Under the pieces are notes generated by a model, which was not told the origin of the DNA, searched no databases, and saw nothing but the letters and a program-made list of their open reading frames with translations. The translations under genes and the position numbers were made by a program. DNA of 21,229 nt from a virus, in IMG/VR virus record IMGVR_UViG_3300037504_000500, positions 1 through 21,229 of that record, one strand, 5' to 3'. Below, one piece after another: positions 1-6,843 of the stretch. Position 1 is the first letter of the stretch, and each line of letters begins with the position of its first letter.

Positions 1-1
1 C

Positions 2-166
2 ATGTGTCGGGTCCAGCTATCCAAAATTACCACCGGTAAAGTCAAGGATCCGAAGTTATCTACGTTGCAGTCTATCCTCAAGAGCATCCCTTCGGATATC
101 GATATAAGGTGGCTGCTTTGCGGACATGAAGAACAAGAAGGGGACGCGGATGAACCTGAAATCTAG
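2..166 (+). CDS. C-terminal end of a probable XRE/CI-like HTH regulator (5' partial)
   Basis: The frame is open from the window edge to a TAG at 164-166, giving 54 visible residues. The visible part has the look of the end of a small Cro/CI-type HTH domain: a recognition-helix end followed by 'KITTGKVKDPKLSTLQSIL' and then 'DIDIRWLLCGHEE'. In XRE-family phage regulators the same order appears as S-x-I-x-x-G-K, then L-x-T-L-x-x-I-L, then WLLTG-E. A methionine codon sits at position 2, but it falls inside this fold, so the true start is very probably upstream of the window. The last 17 bases overlap the next gene. Assignment rests on pattern resemblance only. If correct, this protein would bind operator DNA and control phage genes. 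An unrelated small protein is the alternative. Confidence 0.5.
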   Translation: MCRVQLSKITTGKVKDPKLSTLQSILKSIPSDIDIRWLLCGHEEQEGDADEPEI

Positions 167-497
167 TCAAATAGTACAGGAGCAGGACGCACGCCTACGG
201 GCCCGGTACCTCAGGGAGCCCTGGGGTCGTTTCCTGGAGGAGTATTGCGGCATGGACCCGGTGCACACCGAGTCTTCCGCACGATCCGTAGCAGGGCACG
301 CTGCCGAGGTGCTGAAGAAACGTGACGAGCAGATAGTGAAGCTGAAAAAACGACGGCAAGAAATCGATGATGAAGCGTTTGAGTACGCAGAACAAATTGA
401 GCAGCTAAAGAAGGATAAAGCTGCCTTGGAACAAGCATTGACGGACGCCTACGCTGAACGAGACGCAGCGTGGGACAAGATCGAAGAACTGCGGTAG
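150..497 (+). CDS. Small coiled-coil protein of unknown function
   Basis: About 115 residues. Two in-frame ATG codons exist, at 126 and 150. The second is chosen because a purine-rich AGAAGGGG lies a few bases upstream, while the first has no good ribosome site. The N-terminal half is mixed and contains a WGRFLEEYCGMD stretch. The C-terminal half, from about residue 60, is highly charged (K/E/R/D rich) with heptad-like leucines and isoleucines, so a coiled coil and oligomerisation are likely. It overlaps the preceding probable regulator gene by 17 bases, which suggests translational coupling. No enzyme motif or membrane segment is visible, and the function is not recognised. Confidence 0.7.
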   Translation: MNLKSSQIVQEQDARLRARYLREPWGRFLEEYCGMDPVHTESSARSVAGHAAEVLKKRDEQIVKLKKRRQEIDDEAFEYAEQIEQLKKDKAALEQALTDAYAERDAAWDKIEELR

Positions 498-552
498 CAA
501 GACCGCTTTCAGAACACCGAATCAAGAAACCTATCGAAGTAGGAGATTACTC

Positions 553-981
553 ATGAATTTAGTAGAGCACGCGAAAGCGGAGTTCGATTTACTGGGCTGG
601 CCCGGTGATTGCGAAATGCAGAAGATGGTATGCGACAACGTAATCGAGCTGTTGGAAATCTTCGCAAAGCAGGGGCATTCTGGGTTTTCGGCGTCTTACA
701 TGCTGAATCTATTCAACAGGCTCGTGAAACACGAATCGATCTCACCTTTGACCGGCGACGACGATGAGTGGGCAGACGTCTCAGAAGACTCAACCAGGTC
801 CTTGTACCAGAACAAACGCGACCCCAGTGTGTTCAAGGACGAGGAAGGAGCCTATTGGATGGAAGGCAGGGTTTTCAGGGACCGTGACGGTTGCATGTTC
901 ACGAATAGCGACAGCCGTGTATCGATTGTATTCCCTTGGACCAAGCCGGAGAGTCCTGAGATTATTGACGTAACGGATTAG
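553..981 (+). CDS. Widespread phage protein of unknown function
   Basis: 142 residues, started by ATG at 553 with AGGAG at 541. The sequence shows two blocks I associate with a family found in many unrelated phages: 'GHSGFSASYMLNLFNRL' followed by 'ISPLTGDDDEW' (about residues 40-75), and 'YQNKRDPSVFKDEEGAYW' with a short V-F-x-D tail (about residues 85-110). The N-terminal 'MNLVEHAKAEFDLLGW' is also typical. The family is soluble and acidic and has no assigned biochemical role that I know of. It lies among other small genes upstream of packaging. Membership in the family is fairly sure; function is unknown. Confidence 0.8.
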   Translation: MNLVEHAKAEFDLLGWPGDCEMQKMVCDNVIELLEIFAKQGHSGFSASYMLNLFNRLVKHESISPLTGDDDEWADVSEDSTRSLYQNKRDPSVFKDEEGAYWMEGRVFRDRDGCMFTNSDSRVSIVFPWTKPESPEIIDVTD

Positions 982-996
982 CCTAAAGGGGACGTC

Positions 997-1266
997 ATGA
1001 CGCCGACCGAACGTGAGATACTAGAGAACAGGTACAAATGGCGTTTATGCTGGCACGAACCTGTAGCAGCAGTAACAAGCTACGGTCGAGAGCGAACGGC
1101 AGATCGCATCGTTTCTATGATGGTTTATGAAGTCATTGACGCTCAACGGTTCGTCGCTAACAGGGTAAAACCCGATCACGACCTGGATGATCGTCGTCTT
1201 CTTCAAGATTTTATGGTTGTGCATTACGCGTGGGTTGCCCAGGATAAAGGTGACCACGATAGCTAA
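997..1266 (+). CDS. Small hypothetical protein
   Basis: 89 residues from ATG at 997, preceded by AAAGGGG about eight bases upstream. The composition is mixed and charged with several aromatic residues (KWRLCWHE near residue 14, HYAWVAQDKGDH at the C-terminus). The latter half reads as amphipathic helices. No zinc cluster, signal peptide or membrane helix is visible. It sits 15 bases after the previous stop and 31 bases before the next start, so it is probably in the same transcript. Function not recognised. Confidence 0.65.
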   Translation: MTPTEREILENRYKWRLCWHEPVAAVTSYGRERTADRIVSMMVYEVIDAQRFVANRVKPDHDLDDRRLLQDFMVVHYAWVAQDKGDHDS

Positions 1267-1297
1267 CCTACCCCGTCGGCTCGTAAAGGAACGCACC

Positions 1298-1735
1298 ATG
1301 GACGAACGTGAGAAATTCAAAAAGAAATACGAAGAGGCGGTGGCGAAACAACGTCACGCCAGCCTTAATCCCGAGTGCGAAGAGATACGTCGGGACGCCT
1401 TCCTCCATACCTATCGAGGCAGCGATGCGTTGAAGCGTCGGCTTATTAAAAAATACCACACGCAGGACGTACCGCCTCTGCCACAACCTACTCCCCAGGA
1501 TACCGAAGATAGAGATAGCGTAAAAACGTACGAGTACGGTGGTGTGTTGGTGTTGTTGTTCGGGTTGTTTTTTATTGGAGTCGCCGGTTTCCTGGGATGT
1601 GTTGGCGCCGCTATCGCTCTGCAGTACTACGGTTGGCCGTCCGGTACAGCGTGGTTGCTGGCGTGCCTTTGCGTGGTACTGAGCGTTGCATCGATGAATG
1701 CGGTGGTGTACTACGGTAATGAATCGATGAAGTAG
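1298..1735 (+). CDS. Two-helix membrane protein of unknown function
   Basis: 145 residues from the ATG at 1298, chosen because AAAGGA lies about nine bases upstream. A longer reading from 1187 would overlap the previous gene and has no ribosome site. The first ~80 residues are charged and hydrophilic (MDEREKFKKKYEEAV..., later DVPPLPQPTPQ). They are followed by two hydrophobic stretches at roughly 86-113 (VLVLLFGLFFIGVAGFLG...) and 117-140 (TAWLLACLCVVLSVASMNAV), separated by a short YYGWPSG turn. The layout suggests a cytoplasmic N-terminal domain and a membrane hairpin. It could act in lysis, superinfection exclusion or host takeover, but nothing in the sequence decides between these. A repeat-rich non-coding region follows. 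Confidence 0.7.
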   Translation: MDEREKFKKKYEEAVAKQRHASLNPECEEIRRDAFLHTYRGSDALKRRLIKKYHTQDVPPLPQPTPQDTEDRDSVKTYEYGGVLVLLFGLFFIGVAGFLGCVGAAIALQYYGWPSGTAWLLACLCVVLSVASMNAVVYYGNESMK

Positions 1736-1738
1736 GAC

Positions 1739-1769
1739 TTTGTCGATTCTGCGCGAAAGTTTGTCGATT
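1739..1769 (+). repeat. Short direct repeat TTTGTCGATT, two copies
   Basis: The ten-base word TTTGTCGATT occurs at 1739-1748 and again at 1760-1769. The copies start 21 bases apart, about two helical turns, directly after the stop of the membrane protein gene. Such spacing would place both on the same face of the DNA, which suits a dimeric DNA-binding protein. Function is not shown. Confidence 0.6.
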
Positions 1770-1778
1770 TTTTGGTTC

Positions 1779-1891
1779 AATTTAGTGTAAGTACAGTGGT
1801 GGAGCTGAGATACACTAAATTAATTCCGATACGTGATAGCGTTTACGTCTAAGTTGTGAATTTAGTGTAAGTTCAGTAGTAGACTTGAGAT
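1779..1891 (+). repeat. Imperfect 33-base direct repeat with embedded inverted repeat
   Basis: The block at 1779-1811 recurs at 1859-1891 with five mismatches, and the starts are 80 bases apart. Both copies begin AATTTAGTGTAAGT. The first copy's AATTTAGTGTA (1779-1789) is also matched in perfect inverted orientation by TACACTAAATT at 1811-1821. There are therefore three copies of one 11-base word, two direct and one inverted. This is the form of a repressor or activator operator array. A stem-loop in RNA with a 21-base loop is the other reading. Confidence 0.7.
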
Positions 1892-2041
1892 GTGGCGCTA
1901 TCTCTTTGAGGCCGTTTTGAGGGGGTGCGTAATGGGTTGATACTTTGCTTTGCTTACATGTGACCTATATTTCAATTTTTCAATTAGTAGTCAATGTTTA
2001 GTCCATATACCCCCTCAAACCACCGTCAAAGGAATAGCGAA

Positions 2042-2653
2042 ATGAAATCGAAAGTAGCGCTGCTATCTGCTGGTCCGTCACTGACTAAAATGCTACCGAT
2101 TTATACTGCGGTAGGTCCGTTCGATTATACGATAGCGATCAATCGAGCGTTGTGGTGCCCGTGGGTTCGTAACCGTGGGGTTGAGGCGTTCTGTGCGCTG
2201 GACAGGCAGACGCTGCAGTGGTTGACGTTCAAGAAACCTGCGGTGCTCGATAGAGATAGCGTACGTGAATGCTTTATAGTGAATGAACCCGTGCGTGCTG
2301 AACTGGAAAGTACCGGATTTATTCATGACGACGGGGTTACGGGGCTGGACGGACGACGAGTACTGATACCGAAAGATATCTACAAAGATGTACACCAGCC
2401 CGGTAGGTGGGGAGAGGCGTGGACGGGTAATACGTCGTTTGCTGTTGCTATCGCTTTCTGCGCTACACTCGATGTGTGCGATGTTGAGGTGCATGTGTTC
2501 GGTGCGGATTGGAAGGGAGATATGGATGCTGGTGGATTTAGCTACAATGCTAGGAATAATCCCGGTAGGTGGAAGAGTGAAGCGGAACAGTATCGTAAAT
2601 TAGAAGAATTGATGGGACGATGTAACGTAACGCTAAAGCGTTATCATCTCTAA
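2042..2653 (+). CDS. Probable DUF115/sialyltransferase-fold glycosyltransferase-like protein
   Basis: 203 residues from the ATG at 2042, which has AAAGGA about ten bases upstream; the in-frame ATG at 1994 lacks one. The N-terminus reads KSKVALLSAGPSL (residues 2-13), close to the G-x-GPSL nucleotide-sugar loop of the DUF115/MAF and bacterial sialyltransferase fold, followed by 'IAINRAL' at 31-37. A helix 'GNTSFAVAIAFC' (129-140) precedes 'VEVHVFGADW' (148-157), the other hallmark strand with a G-x-D motif. These enzymes move a sugar from an activated donor to protein or glycan. It lies directly upstream of the terminase genes, separate from the second glycosyltransferase-like gene at 6844. 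Fold assignment is moderately sure; substrate and activity are unknown. Confidence 0.55.
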   Translation: MKSKVALLSAGPSLTKMLPIYTAVGPFDYTIAINRALWCPWVRNRGVEAFCALDRQTLQWLTFKKPAVLDRDSVRECFIVNEPVRAELESTGFIHDDGVTGLDGRRVLIPKDIYKDVHQPGRWGEAWTGNTSFAVAIAFCATLDVCDVEVHVFGADWKGDMDAGGFSYNARNNPGRWKSEAEQYRKLEELMGRCNVTLKRYHL

Positions 2654-2751
2654 CGGAGGAATTAGTCCCGTTAATTGATTTGTCGAACCGTAAACTTTTC
2701 TATCGGATGTTCTCAGCTTGTATTAGGTTTTACGCACCATAATGAAGTGTC

Positions 2752-3723
2752 ATGGAACCTGAAACAGAAGTCGATATCCTCCTTAGTCCGGCACGTCACG
2801 GTAAGAAGCATCCGCACGACCGTGCTAAGTACATAAAAGCTCAGCTACGTAAACACGGTCCGTTTCGGATTGTGAAAAAACCAGGTATCATACACAGGCC
2901 TCCGAAAGTAAGAAAAGTCTTAGAAGACAGAGGAGTACCTCAGCATTACGCACCGGACGATATGGCGGATTGGCTGGTCGTACTGATGGCAGAGCACCAC
3001 GTGTGCGGCCGACGCCTGCCACGCGGCAAGGGTTTCTGCCTCCGCCCACCGACCGACGAACGGGTTTACGACCAATCCCACCGGTACTGCGCCCGGTGCT
3101 GGCCCCACGGCGGCAAGGAGCCGACCGAGAAGATGCGGAAGGCCGGCAAGAAGCAAGCAGAGCGGATCAAGAAGCAACGAGAGACCGCAGCTACTGCGAA
3201 GGAAACCGTCGAAGCGATGGAGCGCATGAAGTCGGTAGGGACCGATTCATCGAAAGCAGCACAGAACTTCAGGCACGGCCTCTACGTCGACGCTCTCCTC
3301 CCAGGTGAAGAAGATATCTACGATAACGTTGATATCACGTCCGTCGATGAAGAGATACGCATGGCTAAGATACGCCTGCGTCGACTGCAAAACGCTCAGG
3401 CTGCTATTGAGGATGCATTGCTTGAGACCGACAAGGTCAAGAAACGAGCCAAGCTTGAGACGTTAATGACGGTATTTTCACGCACCACCGAGAAGGAGTA
3501 CGCAGGCGGTACCGTGGTCGGGAGGAAAGAGAAGATCGTCAACGAGATACCCGACTACCATAACAAGATCAACAGCCTTCAGGCCGAGCTTAGCAGGATG
3601 GTTAAGCAACGGTTCGAGCAGCTGCTGGCGTCCGGTGCCGGGGAGCTCAGCCCAGAGGAGCGTGCCGAACGTGCCCGTAAGCATCTGGATAGAATTATGG
3701 GCATGCATACGTCGGAGGATTAA
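2752..3723 (+). CDS. terS: Probable terminase small subunit with N-terminal zinc cluster
   Basis: 323 residues. The start at 2752 is the only in-frame ATG before residue 71, although its ribosome site is weak. A cysteine cluster spans residues 85-119 (C85, C96, C113-x2-C116-x2-H119) and ends in PHGGKEP, the 'HGG' motif often seen in small-terminase-like phage proteins. A lysine/arginine-rich coiled coil follows (125-160). Then comes 'NFRHGLYVDALLPGEEDIYD' (about 178-197), close to the RHGLYS-x-x-LP block of these proteins, and further long helices suited to oligomerisation. The gene lies two short steps before the large terminase, as expected. The role would be recognition of phage DNA for packaging. 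It is longer than many small terminases. Confidence 0.65.
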   Translation: MEPETEVDILLSPARHGKKHPHDRAKYIKAQLRKHGPFRIVKKPGIIHRPPKVRKVLEDRGVPQHYAPDDMADWLVVLMAEHHVCGRRLPRGKGFCLRPPTDERVYDQSHRYCARCWPHGGKEPTEKMRKAGKKQAERIKKQRETAATAKETVEAMERMKSVGTDSSKAAQNFRHGLYVDALLPGEEDIYDNVDITSVDEEIRMAKIRLRRLQNAQAAIEDALLETDKVKKRAKLETLMTVFSRTTEKEYAGGTVVGRKEKIVNEIPDYHNKINSLQAELSRMVKQRFEQLLASGAGELSPEERAERARKHLDRIMGMHTSED

Positions 3724-3725
3724 CC

Positions 3726-3974
3726 GTGGTAGATCTCGCATTGGTATCGATAGATGATATGCTAGACGAGGTAGAACGTCGGTGTAAAGACGCTGTCATA
3801 GCCGTTACTCAATACGAAGAAGGTACTGATATCGGATCGCCTAGCGTGCTAACACGGATCAGTGGTAGTTTCACGATGTGTGAAGGCTTGGTACGTGTGT
3901 TGAAGCATCGTTGTGAGGATCATAGCAAAAGGTTGCTAGGTATCTACGACGATGATGACGACGAGGCCGTGTAA
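3726..3974 (+). CDS. Small acidic protein between the terminase genes
   Basis: 82 residues starting with GTG at 3726. The start is supported by GGAGGA at 3714-3719, six bases upstream, and by the preceding gene's stop two bases before it. The protein is predicted helical, with C21, C52 and C63 scattered, and ends in an aspartate run (YDDDDDEAV). Its TAA overlaps the ATG of the large terminase (TAATG), so the two are probably translationally coupled. The function is not recognised. Its position suggests a packaging accessory role, but this is inference. Confidence 0.7.
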   Translation: MVDLALVSIDDMLDEVERRCKDAVIAVTQYEEGTDIGSPSVLTRISGSFTMCEGLVRVLKHRCEDHSKRLLGIYDDDDDEAV

Positions 3975-5392
3975 TGGCTAGGCGTAAAAATACTCGTGCT
4001 GCTACCGTTACCCATGAAGGAGGCCTCACCGTACGATGGCGTCCTGCTGTGCTGTCTCCGATGCAGATGGGGTACCTCAATAGCACGGAGCGTATGAATG
4101 TGGTTGTCGCTGGACGACGCTCGTTCAAAACCGAAGGAGCCAAGCGTAGGCTCGTACGTGCAGCCATGACCTTCACTCAGTACAATGACGGTAGATTTTA
4201 CGCGTGCGCCCCGACCCATCAGCAGGCTAAGGACATCTTCTGGGAGGACATCAAAGCACTCATCCCTGACGACATGCTGATTGGACGTAGAACCGATTCG
4301 ATATCTGAGAGCGATCTAACGGTTCACCTATGGAACAATGCGGTAATCAAGGTAGCGGGGCTGGACCGACCACAACGCATTGAAGGTAAGGACTGGGACG
4401 GTGGGGTCATATCAGAGTACGGCGACGTAAAAAAGGACGTACTACCGCTACACATCCGTCCCATGATGACGCGTGGTGGATGGATCGATATCGAAGGGGT
4501 GCCCGAAGGCCGAAACCATTACTACGAGCTGGCCGATGAGGTCAAGCACGGGCACCGACCGAACGCAGCGCACCATCACTGGACGACAGAAGAGGTGTTG
4601 CATCTATGGCTAGGTGAAGAGGCAGCAGAAACCGAGCTGGCAGAAGCCAAGCGAAGCCTCAATGCACTCGAGTATCGACAGGAGTACCTCGCCGACTTCG
4701 TCAGCTTCGAAGGCATCGCGTACTACGCCTACGACGAAACCCTCAACATACCTCCTCCAGGGTTCCGCGTTAGATACCTTGACAGCGCTCCGTTGATCCT
4801 TTGTTTTGACTTCAACCGCACCCCTGGTGTCTGCTTGGTATGTCAGGAGCAGCACGCAGTACGGCATTCATGGGTGAAGCAGCCTAACCTCAGTAAAGAC
4901 GGCATGCTAACGTGCGCTATTGATGAAGTATTCATTGAACGTGGATCCAATACCCGTAGGGTATGTGAAACCATCATGGAACGATGGGCTGGTTTGCATG
5001 AAGGCGAAGTGATGGTCTACGGTGACGCAGCAGGTGGGAACAAGACCAGCCAGGGCCTTGACGGTAGCGACTGGGATATCGTTTTTGCCATGCTGAAGAA
5101 AGGTTTCAAAGGGAGAGTACGTGACCGTGTCGCTAAATCTAATCCAGCCGTCAGAGCTCGTTTGAACTCCGTCAATTACAGGCTTGTTGCGGCCGACGGA
5201 TCAGTAGGTACCGTTATTGATCCTAACTGTAAGAGATTCATACGGGATCTCGAAGGTGTGGAAGCCGACGAACGAGGCGATATCGTCAAAGACAAGGACT
5301 CCATGCTAACGCATATATCGGACGGATTCGGATACTATGTAGCGGAACGCTTCGGGTCCGGGTATAGCGTAGCTTCATTCCAGCGTTCGTAG
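3974..5392 (+). CDS. terL: Terminase large subunit (packaging ATPase and nuclease)
   Basis: 472 residues, the expected size. The N-terminal ATPase has 'VVVAGRRSFKTEGAKR' at 43-58, a Walker A variant with K52/T53. The motif near 143-150 (DGGVISEYG) sits where Walker B and its catalytic glutamate are expected, with E148 as candidate. The C-terminal RNase H-like nuclease has 'LILCFDFNRTPG' (D279), 'VMVYGDAAGGNKTSQ' (D351) and 'LTHISDGFGYYV' (D450), the three acidic metal ligands of this domain. The protein powers DNA translocation through the portal and cuts the concatemer. It starts within the stop of the small gene before it. Most similar in pattern to Terminase_6/6C-type large subunits. Confidence 0.93.
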   Translation: MARRKNTRAATVTHEGGLTVRWRPAVLSPMQMGYLNSTERMNVVVAGRRSFKTEGAKRRLVRAAMTFTQYNDGRFYACAPTHQQAKDIFWEDIKALIPDDMLIGRRTDSISESDLTVHLWNNAVIKVAGLDRPQRIEGKDWDGGVISEYGDVKKDVLPLHIRPMMTRGGWIDIEGVPEGRNHYYELADEVKHGHRPNAAHHHWTTEEVLHLWLGEEAAETELAEAKRSLNALEYRQEYLADFVSFEGIAYYAYDETLNIPPPGFRVRYLDSAPLILCFDFNRTPGVCLVCQEQHAVRHSWVKQPNLSKDGMLTCAIDEVFIERGSNTRRVCETIMERWAGLHEGEVMVYGDAAGGNKTSQGLDGSDWDIVFAMLKKGFKGRVRDRVAKSNPAVRARLNSVNYRLVAADGSVGTVIDPNCKRFIRDLEGVEADERGDIVKDKDSMLTHISDGFGYYVAERFGSGYSVASFQRS

Positions 5393-5414
5393 TAAAACGT
5401 ACATCGCAGCTTAG

Positions 5415-5458
5415 GTACTATACCGTGCGTGCTTTACCGGTACCGATCGGCATAGTAC
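5415..5458 (+). repeat. Inverted repeat in the gap after terL
   Basis: GTACTAT at 5415-5421 is mirrored by ATAGTAC at 5452-5458, with the eight-base palindrome CGGTACCG (5438-5445) in the loop. It occupies most of the 85-base gap before the next gene and is not followed by a T-run. It could be a protein-binding site or a weak RNA structure. Function unproven. Confidence 0.35.
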
Positions 5459-5477
5459 ACCGGTCAGGAGATTTCAC

Positions 5478-5816
5478 ATGAGTAATAATGTACGTGAGTA
5501 CGGGCGATCGATACTGGAGGCTGACCACCCCGTCGGCGCCACCACCTTCTGGGTAATCGAAATTCAGCTCCAAGGCGATCTGAAATACATATCCGTCCTC
5601 CAGGATGAAGATGGAGTGAAAGACGTCGGTGAAATACTGACGGCTAAGGAAGAACTGGTTACGTTGCATGGGTTCAGCTTTGATCCGGACGGATGGTTCG
5701 TGATGAATCCGGTAACTCATTTCTTCCGTAAGGAGTCGATAGTACGTATTACGTGCTACCCTACCATGCGTCATGTGACGTACGAGATGCCTGGTAGCGA
5801 GAACGCTCCGTCATGA
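5478..5816 (+). CDS. Hypothetical protein downstream of terL
   Basis: 112 residues from ATG at 5478, with AGGAG at 5466-5470. It looks like a small soluble, mainly beta protein: 'FWVIEIQLQGDLKYISVL' near residues 24-41, and alternating hydrophobic residues through 'VTLHGFSFDPDGWFVMNPVTHFF'. Neither a signal peptide nor metal ligands are evident. Its stop overlaps the next start in an ATGA junction, and it begins a coupled group of four genes reaching 6812. Function not recognised. Confidence 0.7.
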   Translation: MSNNVREYGRSILEADHPVGATTFWVIEIQLQGDLKYISVLQDEDGVKDVGEILTAKEELVTLHGFSFDPDGWFVMNPVTHFFRKESIVRITCYPTMRHVTYEMPGSENAPS

Positions 5817-6043
5817 TACCTGTCAGGGTACGTTCGATAGAGAGGAAACGTCGTCACGCGGAGTGCCGTGACTGCGGACGATCCATCGAACGTAACGAGT
5901 CATGCGTAGAGATCAGTATTTATCAGGAAGGATGTATTTTTAGTGAGTACTCCTGCTGCGTACCGTACTGGAATCTACGAGCGTGCTCGTTCCCCGTTAG
6001 TGAACCCGATATGTACGACGAGTACGAGGAGGCTCCGTTTTGA
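5813..6043 (+). CDS. Small cysteine-rich, probable zinc-binding protein
   Basis: 76 residues, start ATG at 5813 inside the preceding stop (ATGA). It contains seven cysteines. C18-x2-C21 in 'HAECRDCGRSI' forms one half of a possible zinc ribbon or knuckle; C31, C41, C48-C49 and C58 could supply the rest. The tail is acidic (DMYDEYEEAPF). The coding sequence of that tail provides the Shine-Dalgarno of the next gene. A structural or nucleic-acid-binding zinc protein is likely, but no family is recognised. Confidence 0.65.
   Translation: MIPVRVRSIERKRRHAECRDCGRSIERNESCVEISIYQEGCIFSEYSCCVPYWNLRACSFPVSEPDMYDEYEEAPF
6027..6032 (+). promoter_or_regulatory. Strong Shine-Dalgarno deciding a TTG start
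   Basis: A perfect AGGAGG lies seven bases before the TTG at 6040, within the end of the previous gene. It is the main reason for accepting a TTG start for the 61-residue protein that follows. Confidence 0.7.
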
Positions 6044-6225
6044 CTGTCCATTACCGTAAGCACGCTAACACTCCTACCCATAGCGCCTGCAATAACGCCG
6101 GAGTAATTACAACGGAGCACATAACTATGGTTACGTGTAAGCAGTGCATGAAAACACGTCGTTATAAGCAGAATAAACGTGAGTTGATAGCTTCCCTTGA
6201 GAGCCGAGAGGTAGAACAGATATGA
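6040..6225 (+). CDS. Small zinc-ribbon-like protein (TTG start)
   Basis: 61 residues. It starts at TTG 6040, overlapping the preceding TGA by three bases and preceded by AGGAGG at 6027-6032. The pattern 'THSACNNAG' (H14, C17) then 'ITMVTCKQCMKTRR' (C33-x2-C36) matches small zinc-ribbon proteins common in phages, in which a C-G-x-x pair is followed by TT and then VTC-x-x-C. The C-terminal part is a short charged helix. Its stop overlaps the next gene's start (ATGA). Partner and role are unknown. Confidence 0.7.
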   Translation: MTVHYRKHANTPTHSACNNAGVITTEHITMVTCKQCMKTRRYKQNKRELIASLESREVEQI

Positions 6226-6812
6226 TACAACGAATTCTACTCGATATGGATGGAGTTCTGTCCGATTTTGTCGGTGCGGTGCTGGATCTGCACTCGATGC
6301 TCGGCTACGATATCGTCGATACTGTAGACGTTACCAGCAGCCTGGAAGAAAGCCTCGAAATAACCGTTGAGGAGATGTGGCGTAATATCGGTAATGTCAA
6401 GTACTTCTGGAGGGATCTCAAGCTTACTCGCTACGCTCATGATATCTATTGGAGGGCATGCGCTGTGGTCGGTACGGATTCCGTATTCATCAGTACTAGC
6501 CCATCTGAGTGCCCGGCCTGTGCGAGTGATAAATTCGAGTGGTGCAAACGCCATCTAGACGTCCCTCATCGTAATATCATGGTAGGTTCGTCAAAGCACT
6601 TGATGGCCAACCCTAACCACCTGCTTATTGACGATACCGAAAGAAATATCGAACGGTTCGAAGCGGAAGGGGGTAAGGGTTTGTTGTACCCGGCTCCGTG
6701 GAATAGGCGTAGAAATGAGTACCAGACTTATACAATAGCAGACATCGAAGCAGACCTTGTATCTGCTATCGACGAGGGTACTGCGAATGTACCTAAGGTG
6801 TCGCGTACTTAG
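6222..6812 (+). CDS. HAD-superfamily phosphatase, 5'(3')-nucleotidase-like
   Basis: 196 residues. All four HAD motifs are visible: 'LLDMDGVLSDF' (D8 nucleophile, D10 acid/base), 'FISTSP' (S91/T92, motif II), K125 in 'GSSKHLM' (motif III) and 'HLLIDDTERNIERF' (D137/D138, motif IV). The insert after motif I is helical, as in the NT5C deoxyribonucleotidase group, and the ending 'GGKGLLYPAPWN' is typical of phage members. Family members remove phosphate from nucleotides or small phosphosugars. Here it could adjust the nucleotide pool or serve the neighbouring sugar-transfer gene. Start overlaps the preceding stop (ATGA). Family is sure; substrate is not. Confidence 0.82.
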   Translation: MIQRILLDMDGVLSDFVGAVLDLHSMLGYDIVDTVDVTSSLEESLEITVEEMWRNIGNVKYFWRDLKLTRYAHDIYWRACAVVGTDSVFISTSPSECPACASDKFEWCKRHLDVPHRNIMVGSSKHLMANPNHLLIDDTERNIERFEAEGGKGLLYPAPWNRRRNEYQTYTIADIEADLVSAIDEGTANVPKVSRT

Positions 6813-6843
6813 TACGGCATACTGATCGCAGTAGGAGATAGAA

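Larger units (their letters stand above)
1736..2041 (+). other. Non-coding, repeat-bearing intergenic region
   Basis: About 300 bases without a convincing gene, and visibly richer in A/T than its flanks. It holds a pair of TTTGTCGATT words, a duplicated ~33-base block that also forms an inverted repeat, and a T-rich stretch at about 1966-1985 with a TATATT at 1966-1971. No well-spaced -35 partner for that hexamer was found, so a promoter is possible but unproven. An open frame from 1994 runs into the next gene, but its ribosome site supports the start at 2042. Confidence 0.7.

Noticed and set aside
1187-1297. Longer N-terminus for the two-helix membrane protein
   Set aside because: It would overlap the previous gene by about 80 bases and has no Shine-Dalgarno; the ATG at 1298 has AAAGGA.
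1739-1891. Small CRISPR-like array
   Set aside because: Only two imperfect copies of a long block exist, with one 47-base interval and a further inverted copy; no regular spacer series and no cas gene.
1994-2041. Start of the sialyltransferase-like gene at 1994
   Set aside because: The extra 16 residues precede the conserved first strand and lack a ribosome site; ATG 2042 has one.
2675-2703. Promoter before the small terminase (TTGATT with TTCTAT)
   Set aside because: The -10 hexamer matches the consensus at only three of six positions; too weak to report as a feature.
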